Part shown: in pieces, positions 40,523-48,728 of the stretch | How the letters are laid out: the number at the start of each line of letters is the position of its first letter | How positions within the stretch are numbered: position 1 is the stretch's first letter | Source of the DNA: Streptomyces sp. Act143 | GTDB taxonomy: Bacteria; Actinomycetota; Actinomycetes; Streptomycetales; Streptomycetaceae | DNA: 64,000 bases | Assembly: GCF_003143935.1 (NCBI RefSeq) | Contig: NZ_QFRX01000001.1 | Location: forward strand, 4,877,201-4,941,200 | Direction: 5' to 3' | The notes under the pieces: generated by a model | The model's input: only the letters and a program-made list of their open reading frames with translations | Told to the model about the DNA's origin: nothing | Databases searched by the model: none | Position numbers and translations under genes: made by a program

Positions 40523-42667
40523 TCAGCTGCTCGCCTTCTGCGTCAGGTCGTAGAAGGTGGACGAACCCACCGTCACCTTCTTGAAGTTGGCCTCGACCCA
40601 TGAGGTGATCTGCGAGGACGTGCCGGTGCTGCTGCCGCCCATGCCGCCGCCGGAACCGGACGAGATGAAGTAGTGGATCCTGCCGTCCTCGACGTACTGC
40701 TTGAACTGGGCCAGCGTCGGGGACGGGTCGGTGCCGTTGAAGCCGCCGATCGCCATCACCGGGTCGCCGGTGGACAGCTGGTAGCTCGCCGCGTTCTGGG
40801 CGCCGATGGCCGCCGCGACCCACGTGTAGTCGCCCGAGTCGGTCTCCAGCAGCTTCTTGGCCTCCTCGGAGACGGTCGCGCCGTTCAGCAGCCCGCCGAC
40901 GCCACCACCGCCGCCTTCGCCGCCCATGCCGCCTGGCATGCCGTCGTTCTGCTGGTTCTGGGTGCTGCCGTTGCCGTTCTGCTGGTTCTGGCCCGGCATG
41001 CCGCCGCCCGGGAAGCCGTTGCCCGGCCCGCCGTTCTGCTGGCCCTGCTGGCCCTGCTGGCCCTGTCGGCTGTTCTGGCCGCCGCCCGGGAAGCCGCCGC
41101 CACCGGGACCGCCGCCCCGGCCGCCGCCCATGCCCATGCTCGCGCCCGCCGGACCGGCCGTCACGATGGAGCCGGTGTGGCCCTCCTGGAGCGTGCTGAC
41201 GGTGTACGCGGTCGGACCGGCGAGGGCGGCCACCAGGCCCAGGGACGCCGCCGCGAGGGCGAGCTGCCGGTTGAGCCGGCCCGCGAAGATCAAGCCGAGC
41301 GCGGCGACCAGACCGCCGACGAGGACCAGCCACTTCAGCCAGGGCAGGTAGTCGGGGGTGCGGTTGAGGAGGACGTACCCCCAGGCCGCCGCCGCCACGA
41401 CCGAGGCCGCGAGGGTGATCGACGCCCACGTCTCGGCGCGCTTCTCCCACAGCAGGCCCGCGCCCATGCCGATCACGGCCGCCAGGTAGGGGGCGAGGGC
41501 CACGGTGTAGTACTGGTGGAAGATGCCCGCCATGTAGCTGAAGACGATCGTGGTGATGAGCAGCGAGCCGCCCCAGACCAGGAACGAACCGCGGGTCACG
41601 GACGTCCTGCGGGCCTTCCGCGTCGCCCACACTCCCGCGACCAGCAGGATCAGGGCCGCCGGGAGCAGCCAGGAGATCTGGCCGCCGATCTCGGAGTTGA
41701 ACATCCGGTCCCAGCCGGTCTCGCCCCACTGGCCGCCGCTGTTGCCGCCACCGCCGCCGACGCTGCCGGTCTCCTCGCCGTTCAGGCGGCCGAGGCCGTT
41801 GTAGCCGAAGGTCAGTTCCAGGAAGGAGTTGTTCTGGGAGCCGCCGATGTAGGGGCGGGAGGCCGCCGGCCACAGCTCGACGATCGCCACCCACCAGCCG
41901 CCGGAGAGGACGAGGGCGCCGGTCGCGGCGGCCAGCTGGCCGAACCGCTTCTTCAGCGACACCGGCGCGCAGACCGCGTAGACGATCGCGAGCGGCGGCA
42001 GGATCAGGAAGGCCTGGAGCGTCTTGGCGAGGAAGGCGAAGCCGATCGCCACGCCCGCCCACACCAGCCACTTCGTGCGGCCGTCCTCCAGGGCCCGCAC
42101 GACGAGGTGGCAGGCGACCGCCATCAGCAGGGCCAGCATCGCGTCGGGGTTGTTGAACCGGAACATCAGCGCCGCGACGGGGGTGAGCGCGAGCGTCGCG
42201 CCCGCGATCAGACCGGCCGCGGGGCTGAAGCGGCGGCGCACGGAGGCGTGGACGACGGCGACCGTGCCGACGCCCATGAGGACCTCGGGCATCAGGATCG
42301 CCCAGGAGCTGAGGCCGAAGATCCGCACCGACAGGGCCATCGGCCACAGCGAGGCCGGGGGCTTGTCGACGGTGATCGCGTTGGCCGCGTCCAGCGAGCC
42401 GAAGAAGAACGCCTTCCAGGACTGGCTGCCGGCCTGCACGGCCGCGGAGTAGAAGGAGTTGGCGTAGCCGGAGGAGCTCAGGTTGTAGAAGTACAGCACC
42501 GCGGTCGCGAGCAGCAGGGCCCAGAAGGCCGGGCGCGCCCAGCGGGGGTCCTCGGGCCGGCCGCGCCAGAGTCTGCGCAGGAACGGCTGCTGGGGCTCAC
42601 CGGCGTCGGGAGCGGGCGGGGCCGGGGGAGCCGAGGGCTCCTGCACGGCCGTACTGGCGATGGTCAT
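40523..42667 (-). CDS. GT39/ArnT-like membrane glycosyltransferase
   Basis: 714 residues. After a Pro-rich start and a first helix comes YANSFYSAAVQAGSQSWKAF, then SLDAANAITVDKPPASLWPM. This is the acidic/DKPP loop typical of polyprenyl-phosphate-mannose or aminoarabinose transferases. About eleven more helices follow to residue 480. Residues about 500-590 are a Gly/Gln/Asn-rich insert (QQGQQGQQN repeats), then a soluble extracytoplasmic domain. Likely moves sugar from a lipid carrier to wall or protein outside the cell. The ATG overlaps the previous stop (ATGA). Confidence 0.9.
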   Translation of the reverse strand: MTIASTAVQEPSAPPAPPAPDAGEPQQPFLRRLWRGRPEDPRWARPAFWALLLATAVLYFYNLSSSGYANSFYSAAVQAGSQSWKAFFFGSLDAANAITVDKPPASLWPMALSVRIFGLSSWAILMPEVLMGVGTVAVVHASVRRRFSPAAGLIAGATLALTPVAALMFRFNNPDAMLALLMAVACHLVVRALEDGRTKWLVWAGVAIGFAFLAKTLQAFLILPPLAIVYAVCAPVSLKKRFGQLAAATGALVLSGGWWVAIVELWPAASRPYIGGSQNNSFLELTFGYNGLGRLNGEETGSVGGGGGNSGGQWGETGWDRMFNSEIGGQISWLLPAALILLVAGVWATRKARRTSVTRGSFLVWGGSLLITTIVFSYMAGIFHQYYTVALAPYLAAVIGMGAGLLWEKRAETWASITLAASVVAAAAWGYVLLNRTPDYLPWLKWLVLVGGLVAALGLIFAGRLNRQLALAAASLGLVAALAGPTAYTVSTLQEGHTGSIVTAGPAGASMGMGGGRGGGPGGGGFPGGGQNSRQGQQGQQGQQNGGPGNGFPGGGMPGQNQQNGNGSTQNQQNDGMPGGMGGEGGGGGVGGLLNGATVSEEAKKLLETDSGDYTWVAAAIGAQNAASYQLSTGDPVMAIGGFNGTDPSPTLAQFKQYVEDGRIHYFISSGSGGGMGGSSTGTSSQITSWVEANFKKVTVGSSTFYDLTQKASS

Positions 42668-44172
42668 CGGGCGTCCCTCGGGTCGGTGTCGGCCGGGCGC
42701 ACCGGCTGCAGCTGCATGGTGGCGTCCGCCCAGGTGCGGTCCGCGGCTTCACCGGCGCGGAACTGGTCATGGTGGTCGTGGTGGTCGTGGTGGTCGTCGT
42801 GGTCGGCGTGGTCGGCGTGGTCGGCGTGGTCGGCGTACGAGAAGTGGTTGCCGCCCGCGCGCACCGGCAGCGGTGGGTGGGGAGGCTGCTGTGGGGCGGG
42901 GGCGGGCGTGTGGCCCGCCACCACCGTCGACTCGCGGCGCTCGGGGAACACCCAGGCGCGGAAGAGCAGGAAGCGCAGGACCGTGGCCGCGAGGTTGGCG
43001 GCGATCAGGACCGCCAGCTCGGTGGAGTGGGCGGGGTCGCTGCTGGCCGCGTTGAGGGCGGCGAGGGAACCGCTGGTCAGGGCGAGGCCGATGCCGAAGA
43101 CGACGAGGCCCTGGGCCTGGTGGCGGACGGCGCCGCCCCGGCCGCGCACTCCGAAGGTGAGCCTCCGGTTGGCCGCCGTGTTGGCGACGGCGGAGACCAG
43201 CAGCGCGAGCGCGTTGGCGACCTGCGAGCCGGAGAAGGTGCGGAAACCGCTGTAGAGCAGGAGGTAGAAGAGCGTCGACAGGCCACCGACGACACAGAAC
43301 CCGACGAGCTGGCGGGCCAGCCCCTTCGGTACGTCCTTGATCTCGCGGTCGCGCGGGTCGTCGCCGAAGGGACGCGCGATCCGGTCCAGCGGCAGCGAGC
43401 CGGAGGCCAGCGCCTTGCCCACCCGCCACACCCCCTTCAGGTCGTCGGTCGCCGTCCTGACGATGTGGACGGTGGAGTCGGGGTCGTCGACCCAGTCGAC
43501 GGGCACTTCGTGGATACGCAGTCCCGCGCGCTCGGCGATGACGAGCATCTCGGTGTCGAAGAACCAGCCGGTGTCCTCGACCATCGGCAGCAGCACCTGC
43601 GCCACATCACGCCGGATGGCCTTGAAGCCGCACTGCGCGTCCGAGAAGCGGGCCTGGAGCGAGCCGCGCAGGATGAGGTTGTACGAGCGGCTGATGAACT
43701 CCCGCTTGGGGCCGCGCACCACGCGCGAGGAGCGGGCGAGCCGCGATCCGATGGCCAGGTCGGAGTGGCCCGAGATCAGCGGGGCCACCAGCGGGAGCAG
43801 GGCGTTGAGGTCGGTGGACAGGTCCACGTCCATGTAGGCGAGGACCGGCGCGTCCGAGGCGGACCACACGGTGCGCAGGGCGCGCCCGCGCCCCTTCTGC
43901 TCCAGTCGGAAGGTCCGGACCTCCGGAATCTCCGCCTCCAGCCGTTGGGACACCTGGGGGGTGGTGTCCGTCGACGCGTTGTCCGCGATCGTGATGCGGA
44001 ACGCGTACGGGAAGGTGCGCGAGAGGTGCTCGTGCAGTCTCCGCACACACGGCTGGAGGTCCTTCTCCTCGTTGTAGACGGGGATCACTACGTCCAGGAC
44101 AGGCGTACCGGCGTGTCCGGCCGGGAGGTGCTCCCGCGCCGGCAGGGTGCCGGGAGAAGGGTCGGTTCGCAT
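42664..44172 (-). CDS. GT2 glycosyltransferase fused to GtrA membrane domain
   Basis: 502 residues. N-terminal GT2: LDVVIPVYNEEKDLQPCVRR, ITIADNASTDTTPQV, and AYMDVDLSTDLNALLPLV (DxD-type metal site). Further on come GSRLARSSRV and FSDAQCGFKAIRRDV, all typical of dolichyl- or polyprenyl-phosphate sugar synthases. From about 310, four helices form GtrA (LVGFCVVGGLSTLFYLLLYS). The tail carries a His/Asp repeat near residues 445-470. It probably makes and flips the lipid-linked sugar used by the GT39 protein coupled behind it. Confidence 0.93.
   Translation of the reverse strand: MRTDPSPGTLPAREHLPAGHAGTPVLDVVIPVYNEEKDLQPCVRRLHEHLSRTFPYAFRITIADNASTDTTPQVSQRLEAEIPEVRTFRLEQKGRGRALRTVWSASDAPVLAYMDVDLSTDLNALLPLVAPLISGHSDLAIGSRLARSSRVVRGPKREFISRSYNLILRGSLQARFSDAQCGFKAIRRDVAQVLLPMVEDTGWFFDTEMLVIAERAGLRIHEVPVDWVDDPDSTVHIVRTATDDLKGVWRVGKALASGSLPLDRIARPFGDDPRDREIKDVPKGLARQLVGFCVVGGLSTLFYLLLYSGFRTFSGSQVANALALLVSAVANTAANRRLTFGVRGRGGAVRHQAQGLVVFGIGLALTSGSLAALNAASSDPAHSTELAVLIAANLAATVLRFLLFRAWVFPERRESTVVAGHTPAPAPQQPPHPPLPVRAGGNHFSYADHADHADHADHDDHHDHHDHHDQFRAGEAADRTWADATMQLQPVRPADTDPRDAR
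42766..42840. repeat. Trinucleotide-type repeat coding a His/Asp tract
   Basis: Runs of gtggtc and gtcggc give, on the minus strand, ADH units repeated four times and then DHH units, about 24 residues of His and Asp. It could bind metals or just be slippage-prone filler. Confidence 0.8.
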
Positions 44173-44186
44173 GGGACCGACTCTGG

Positions 44187-45815
44187 TCAAGTGCCCTGTT
44201 GCACCCATGTGCTGGCACTGTGCTGTACCTGTGAGTGCGATTGCCAGTTCGTTTCGGGCGCCGGGCGGGGCATCACGGGGGTGAGCGCGGGGAGGTGGAC
44301 GGTGAACACGGTCCGCCCCGGAACGCTGTCCACGGTCACGGCACCGCCGTGCGCGGTCGCCACGGCCTGCACGATGGCGAGCCCGAGCCCGGTCGACCCG
44401 GAGGCCCGGGAACGCGACGAGTCGCCGCGCGCGAACCTCTCGAAGACACGCGGCAGCAGATCCGGCGGGATGCCCTGGCCGTTGTCCTCGACGTCCACGC
44501 ACATCCAGGGACCGCGCCGCTGGATGCGGGCGGTGATGGTGGTGCCGGGCTCCGTGTGCTTACGGGCATTTCCGAGCAGGTTGATGAGCACCTGCTGGAG
44601 GCGGGCGGCATCGCCCGACACGAGAGCGGGTTCGTCGGGCAGATCGAGCCGCCAGTTGTGTTCCATGCCGGCGGCGCGGGTGTCGCTGATGGTGTCCACG
44701 ACGAGGGGGATGAGGTCGGTCTGCTCGAACTGAAGCGGCCGGCCGGCATCGAGCCGCGCGAGCAGCAGCAGATCCTCCACCAGCAACGTCATACGCCCCG
44801 CCTCGGACTCGATGCGTCCGAGCGCGTGGCGGGTGTCGGGGCCGATCTGCTCTCTGCCGCGTCTGGTCAGCTCGGCGTAGCCGCGGATGGAGGCGAGGGG
44901 GGTTCTGAGTTCATGGCTGGCGTCGGCGACGAACTGCCGGACGCGCATCTCGCTCTGCTGGCGGGCGTGAAGAGCGCCGTGGACGTGATCGAGCATCCGG
45001 TTGAGGGAGGCACCGACCTTGCCGACCTCGGTGTCCGGGTCGCACTCCGACTCCGGGACCCGCTCGCTGAGGTTCACCTCGCCGGTGTGGAGGGGCAGTT
45101 CGGAGACCCGGGCCGCGGTCGCGGCGACGCGGCGCAGGGGGCGGGTGGCGACGCCGACGATGACGGTGCCGGCGATACCGGCCGCGATGAGACCGGCGGC
45201 GGTGACGCTGGCTTCTACGGCTATGAGGGTGTTGAGGGTGTTGTTGACGCCGGTGGTGGGGATGGCGACGTAGTAGCTGTTGCCGGCGTCTGTGGTCTTG
45301 AACACGACGCGGTACTCACCGAGGCCGGGGAGATCGACGGTGTGCTCGCCGTCATCCTGGGAGACCTCGTTCAGCGCCGCCTGCGCGGCCTCGCTGACGC
45401 TCTCGGCCTTCATCCCGCTGATGTCGGTGTTGTCCTCGTCCTTCTCACCGACCCGGGCATCGGTGATGCTGCCGTGCACGACCTTGGCGATGATCGTGCC
45501 CTCCGGCTGCGGGCCACGCTTGACGAAGTCGTCGAGGCTGAGGCTGTTCAACTGGGAGCTCTGGGGAACGGCAGCACCGCCCTTGTCTCCCTCGCCGGGC
45601 GGCTTGGTGCCCATGTACACGCGCGCCGAGACGTCACCCAGCTGCTTGTCCAACTGCTCGTACAGATGTGACCGCAGCGCCAATGTCGTCACGGTCCCGA
45701 TCACCGCACACACCACGGCGACCAGCACCACCGACGCGACGACGAGCCGCGCCCGCAGGGTACGCGGCTTGCCCAGTCGCTTCCTCTGCGGACGCGGCCG
45801 TCGTCGTCCGCTCAT
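44187..45815 (-). CDS. Sensor histidine kinase
   Basis: 542 residues. TM1 near 23-46 (LVVASVVLVAVVCAVIGTV), an extracytoplasmic sensor of about 140 residues, TM2 (AAGLIAAGIAGTVIVGVATR) and HAMP. The phospho-acceptor box is FVADASHELRTPLASIRGYA. Then come the N box LINLLGNARKHTE, DNGQGIPP and GSTGLGLAIVQAVATAHGG. All catalytic motifs are intact. The start overlaps the response-regulator stop (ATGA). The glycosyltransferase gene starts 14 nt after its stop, so signal and sugar genes form one transcript. Confidence 0.94.
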   Translation of the reverse strand: MSGRRRPRPQRKRLGKPRTLRARLVVASVVLVAVVCAVIGTVTTLALRSHLYEQLDKQLGDVSARVYMGTKPPGEGDKGGAAVPQSSQLNSLSLDDFVKRGPQPEGTIIAKVVHGSITDARVGEKDEDNTDISGMKAESVSEAAQAALNEVSQDDGEHTVDLPGLGEYRVVFKTTDAGNSYYVAIPTTGVNNTLNTLIAVEASVTAAGLIAAGIAGTVIVGVATRPLRRVAATAARVSELPLHTGEVNLSERVPESECDPDTEVGKVGASLNRMLDHVHGALHARQQSEMRVRQFVADASHELRTPLASIRGYAELTRRGREQIGPDTRHALGRIESEAGRMTLLVEDLLLLARLDAGRPLQFEQTDLIPLVVDTISDTRAAGMEHNWRLDLPDEPALVSGDAARLQQVLINLLGNARKHTEPGTTITARIQRRGPWMCVDVEDNGQGIPPDLLPRVFERFARGDSSRSRASGSTGLGLAIVQAVATAHGGAVTVDSVPGRTVFTVHLPALTPVMPRPAPETNWQSHSQVQHSASTWVQQGT

Positions 45816-46561
45816 GACGCCGCGGGCTTGATCAGGTAACCGGCACCGCGCCGGGTGTGGATCATCGGCTCGCGACCGGCGTCGATCTTGCGCCGGAGGT
45901 ACGAGATGTAGAGCTCGACGACATTGGCCTGGCCGCCGAAGTCGTAGGACCACACGCGGTCGAGGATCTGTGCCTTGCTGAGCACGCGCCGCGGATTGCG
46001 CATCAGGAAGCGCAGCAGCTCGAACTCGGTGGCCGTGAGGTGGATGGACTCCCCGGCCCGCGAGACCTCGTGACTGTCCTCGTCGAGGGTGAGGTCACCG
46101 ACGACCAGCACGGAGTCCGAGCGCCGGTCGGCGGCACCGGAGCGTCGTATGAGCCCCCGCAGCCGGGCCACGACCTCTTCGAGGCTGAACGGCTTGGTGA
46201 CGTAGTCGTCGCCGCCGGCGGTGAGGCCGGCGATACGGTCCTCGACGGCGTCCTTCGCGGTCAGGAACAGCACCGGAACGTCCGGCAACTCACGCCGCAG
46301 GCGCCCCAGGACGGTCAGCCCGTCCATGTCGGGCAGCATCATGTCGAGAACGACGGCGTCGGGCCGGAACTCCCGGGCGGTCTGGATGGCGCCCGTGCCG
46401 TCTCCCGCGCTCCGGATCTGCCATCCCTCATAGCGCAGGGCCATGGACAGCAGCTCGGTGATCGACAGCTCGTCGTCCACCACAAGCACTCGGACGGGGC
46501 TCCCGTCCGGCCTCAGCAGTTCGGTGCGCCCCTGGGGCGAGGTCGTGGTCATGGTGGACAC
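45812..46561 (-). CDS. OmpR-family response regulator
   Basis: 249 residues. Receiver: VRVLVVDDELSITELL, phospho-Asp in DAVVLDMMLPDMDG, FLTAKD and the Lys of YVTKPFSLEE. The winged-helix output domain shows LTATEFELLRFLMRNPRRVL, then RVWSYDF and YISYLRRKIDAGREP. GTG 46561 is chosen because AGAGGG lies 10 nt upstream; ATG 46552 is possible. First gene of the operon that ends at 40523. Confidence 0.94.
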   Translation of the reverse strand: MSTMTTTSPQGRTELLRPDGSPVRVLVVDDELSITELLSMALRYEGWQIRSAGDGTGAIQTAREFRPDAVVLDMMLPDMDGLTVLGRLRRELPDVPVLFLTAKDAVEDRIAGLTAGGDDYVTKPFSLEEVVARLRGLIRRSGAADRRSDSVLVVGDLTLDEDSHEVSRAGESIHLTATEFELLRFLMRNPRRVLSKAQILDRVWSYDFGGQANVVELYISYLRRKIDAGREPMIHTRRGAGYLIKPAAS

Positions 46562-46607
46562 ACTGTCTGCACCCTCTGAGAGCACCCTTTCGGCAACCTG
46601 TGATTTT

Positions 46608-46644
46608 CCTGAGAAACCCACAGGGACCTCTCAGGGAATCCCTG
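46608..46644. promoter_or_regulatory. Overlapping palindromes before the two-component operon
   Basis: CCTGAGA (46608-46614) pairs with TCTCAGG (46629-46635), and CAGGGAATCCCTG (46632-46644) is a perfect 13-bp palindrome. They sit 47-83 bp upstream of the regulator start, a good place for autoregulation. Confidence 0.5.
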
Positions 46645-46674
46645 GGGAGGCCTCGCCGCACGCCGCCCGGGGGG

Positions 46675-47547
46675 TCAGAACAGCCCGTCCTGAACCCCCG
46701 TCTCCCTCCTGAACTCCCTTACCGGCACGCAAAGTTCCTCCGTCCCCACCGGAACCAGCCCCCACCCCCTCATCAACCGGGTGTCCAGCACGACCACCCC
46801 GCCCCCGGTGTCCAGATGCAGGTCCGGTCCGGCGGCGGCGACCAGCCGTCCGCCCACCGCACCGCCCGCGACCAGCTCGGTCACCGCGCCGACGGCGACC
46901 GGCAGTCCCGCGAGGCCGAAGTCCCGCACATGGTCCACGGGCCGGAACGGCTCGGCCCGCAGCGACTCCGGCCAGCCGCCCAGCGTCACCGCCCGTCCGT
47001 GCAGTTCCGCGATCTCGGCCGCCCGCTCCGCCTCCGTCCCCGGCAGGGCGGACCGCACCGCGCGCTTGTCGGCGTACGGAATCCGGTCCGGCACCCGGAG
47101 GGCGGCCCGCAGCAGCTCCTCCGCACGCCGGGCGGCCATCAACGGGCCTACGCCGAGCCAGCTGAAGCAGACGGCGCCCTGTTCGAGCAGCCGGGCCGAA
47201 CCCCGCTCCTCAGCCGTGATCCCGACCTTGGTCATGCCGGGGCCGAACCACGCCAGATATACGTGGTACGGGCGCGGATCGTCCGCGATCGTGTCGGCCG
47301 CCACGGAGTGCGCCCGGTCCAGCCGCGCACACTCCTCGCACCGCGCCCCTGTGCTCCGCCCCGGCACGGTCGCCCGCACCGGGCACGCATGCCCCCGCGC
47401 TCCCACGCATGTCCGCACACCCCCGTCCGCGACCCCGAAGGCCACCCGTTTACCCCAGGTCAGCGCGGACCGCCGACCGCCGTCCCACGCCAGCACGGGG
47501 CCGTCCGCCGACCATCGCAGCCCCGAGCACTTCCATGCCTGTGCCAT
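46675..47547 (-). CDS. DUF2797 zinc/GIY-YIG-like protein
   Basis: 290 residues. Cysteines in ARGHACPVRATV and GARCEECARLDRAHS suggest a zinc site, and YHVYLAWFGPGMTKVGIT resembles the first strands of a GIY-YIG nuclease fold, as in DUF2797. The rest is Arg/Ala-rich helix and a C-terminal beta domain. Function is not known; nuclease activity is unproven. Start: the ATG reading AQAWKCSG, with a TAATCT -10-like box 8 nt upstream. Confidence 0.82.
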   Translation of the reverse strand: MAQAWKCSGLRWSADGPVLAWDGGRRSALTWGKRVAFGVADGGVRTCVGARGHACPVRATVPGRSTGARCEECARLDRAHSVAADTIADDPRPYHVYLAWFGPGMTKVGITAEERGSARLLEQGAVCFSWLGVGPLMAARRAEELLRAALRVPDRIPYADKRAVRSALPGTEAERAAEIAELHGRAVTLGGWPESLRAEPFRPVDHVRDFGLAGLPVAVGAVTELVAGGAVGGRLVAAAGPDLHLDTGGGVVVLDTRLMRGWGLVPVGTEELCVPVREFRRETGVQDGLF

Positions 47548-47725
47548 CTCTGACGAGATTAGAGGGCGGCACTGACAACGACCCGGCCTGCGGCCACGCC
47601 CCCACGAAACGACCCGGGCCCGCAGCCACGCCCCCGCGGCCACCCCCTCGCCCGCGTCCGCGGTGACCGGCCTCGCCTCACCCGACCACCGCCGCCCGCG
47701 GCGACCGCCCCTCCCTCACCCCCGC

Positions 47726-48088
47726 TCAGCCACCGACGTCCGCCGTGACGGCCTCCGGCTCCGCAACGGGGACCACCGCGGCCGAACTCCGCCCGCGCCC
47801 CGCCAACCGGCATCCCACACACCCCGGATGCCCGTCGCGCGCCGACCGGTCCCGCGTCCGCATCCCCCACTCCGCCCGCGGGCGCCGCCCCGGCGGCTTG
47901 CCCCAGCCGGCGAGGTGCAGGGCCCAGGTCACCAGGAGCCCCAGCGCCACGATGACGCCCCCGCCCGCCAGCACCGGGACCGACACCATGACCACCCCGA
48001 GGCCCAGGACGACGCAGCCGACCGTGGCCACGGCGCATCCGGTCCACCCGGCGATCGTGTGCCCCTCGTCATACTGGTGCGCACTCAC
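47726..48088 (-). CDS. Small two-helix membrane protein (HGxxPAAW-like)
   Basis: 120 residues. Two hydrophobic helices (GWTGCAVATVGCVVLGLGVV and PVLAGGGVIVALGLLVTWAL) follow a short polar start MSAHQYDEGHTIAGWTG, then a Cys/Arg-containing tail. The His-Thr-Ile-Ala-Gly-Trp start fits the HGxxPAAW small membrane family. GGGAGGG precedes the GTG. The 178 bp after its stop hold nothing I can identify. Confidence 0.75.
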   Translation of the reverse strand: MSAHQYDEGHTIAGWTGCAVATVGCVVLGLGVVMVSVPVLAGGGVIVALGLLVTWALHLAGWGKPPGRRPRAEWGMRTRDRSARDGHPGCVGCRLAGRGRSSAAVVPVAEPEAVTADVGG

Positions 48089-48126
48089 GTTCCGCCCTCC
48101 CGTTCACCCGGCAAGAGCCGCTCGAA

Positions 48127-48174
48127 TCTCTCACGACGTAAGCAATTTAGCACCGAAACCTCTCACGACCTAAG
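48127..48174. promoter_or_regulatory. Direct repeats CTCTCACGACNTAAG before the second MarR gene
   Basis: The 15-mer occurs at 48128-48142 and 48160-48174, 32 bp apart (three helical turns), ending 11 bp before the ATG. Probably an operator for the MarR protein. Confidence 0.6.
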
Positions 48175-48185
48175 GTAATCAGAAG

Positions 48186-48695
48186 ATGCCAGCCAAGCCC
48201 CGCCCCGCCACCACCCCGGCCGAGGCGCTGTCGTCGATGGACTCCCTCATCGCGACGCACCTGCTCGGCCAGCAGGAAATGGCCCAGCGGCTGGGACTGA
48301 ACGTCACCGATCTGCTCTGCTTCGCCTGCGTCCTGAAGGCCGGCGAGAACCTGCTCACCGCGGGCGACCTCGCGGAGCACGCCCATGTCACGACGGGCGC
48401 GATGACCGGCATCCTGAACCGCCTGGAACGCGGCGGCTTCATCACCCGCCGCCCCGACCCGAGCGACCGCCGCCGCGTCCGCGTCGCCGCCGTCCCGGCC
48501 GCGGTCACCCGTGTCGAGGCCCTGTACGGCCCCTACTACGCCCGTCTCAACACCCTCTTCGCCGACTACTCCGCGGCCGAGATCGCCGTGCTGAACGACT
48601 GGTTCACGAGGACGACGGGCCTGGCACTGGAGTACATCGAGGAACTGCGGGGGCAGGACGCGCGGGACGCGCAGGGCGGCGGGCGCGGCAAGTAG
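48186..48695 (+). CDS. MarR-family regulator
   Basis: 169 residues. LNVTDLLCFACVLKAGENLL begins the winged helix, then GDLAEHAHVTTGAMTGILNR (recognition helix) and wing ITRRPDPSDRRRVRVAAV. No partner gene follows in the same direction; the next gene converges. It may control itself or the divergent small membrane gene through the repeats upstream. Confidence 0.9.
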   Translation: MPAKPRPATTPAEALSSMDSLIATHLLGQQEMAQRLGLNVTDLLCFACVLKAGENLLTAGDLAEHAHVTTGAMTGILNRLERGGFITRRPDPSDRRRVRVAAVPAAVTRVEALYGPYYARLNTLFADYSAAEIAVLNDWFTRTTGLALEYIEELRGQDARDAQGGGRGK

Positions 48696-48728
48696 GCCGG
48701 CCTTCAGCCCGCGCGTCGGTACACGTGG

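Noticed and set aside
40352..40603. A plus-strand frame with three SSYDEEG-like repeats
   Set aside because: The repeats come from the palindromic 21-bp DNA units; the rest overlaps the exporter start, a terminator and the glycosyltransferase end. No ribosome site or coding bias beyond the repeats.
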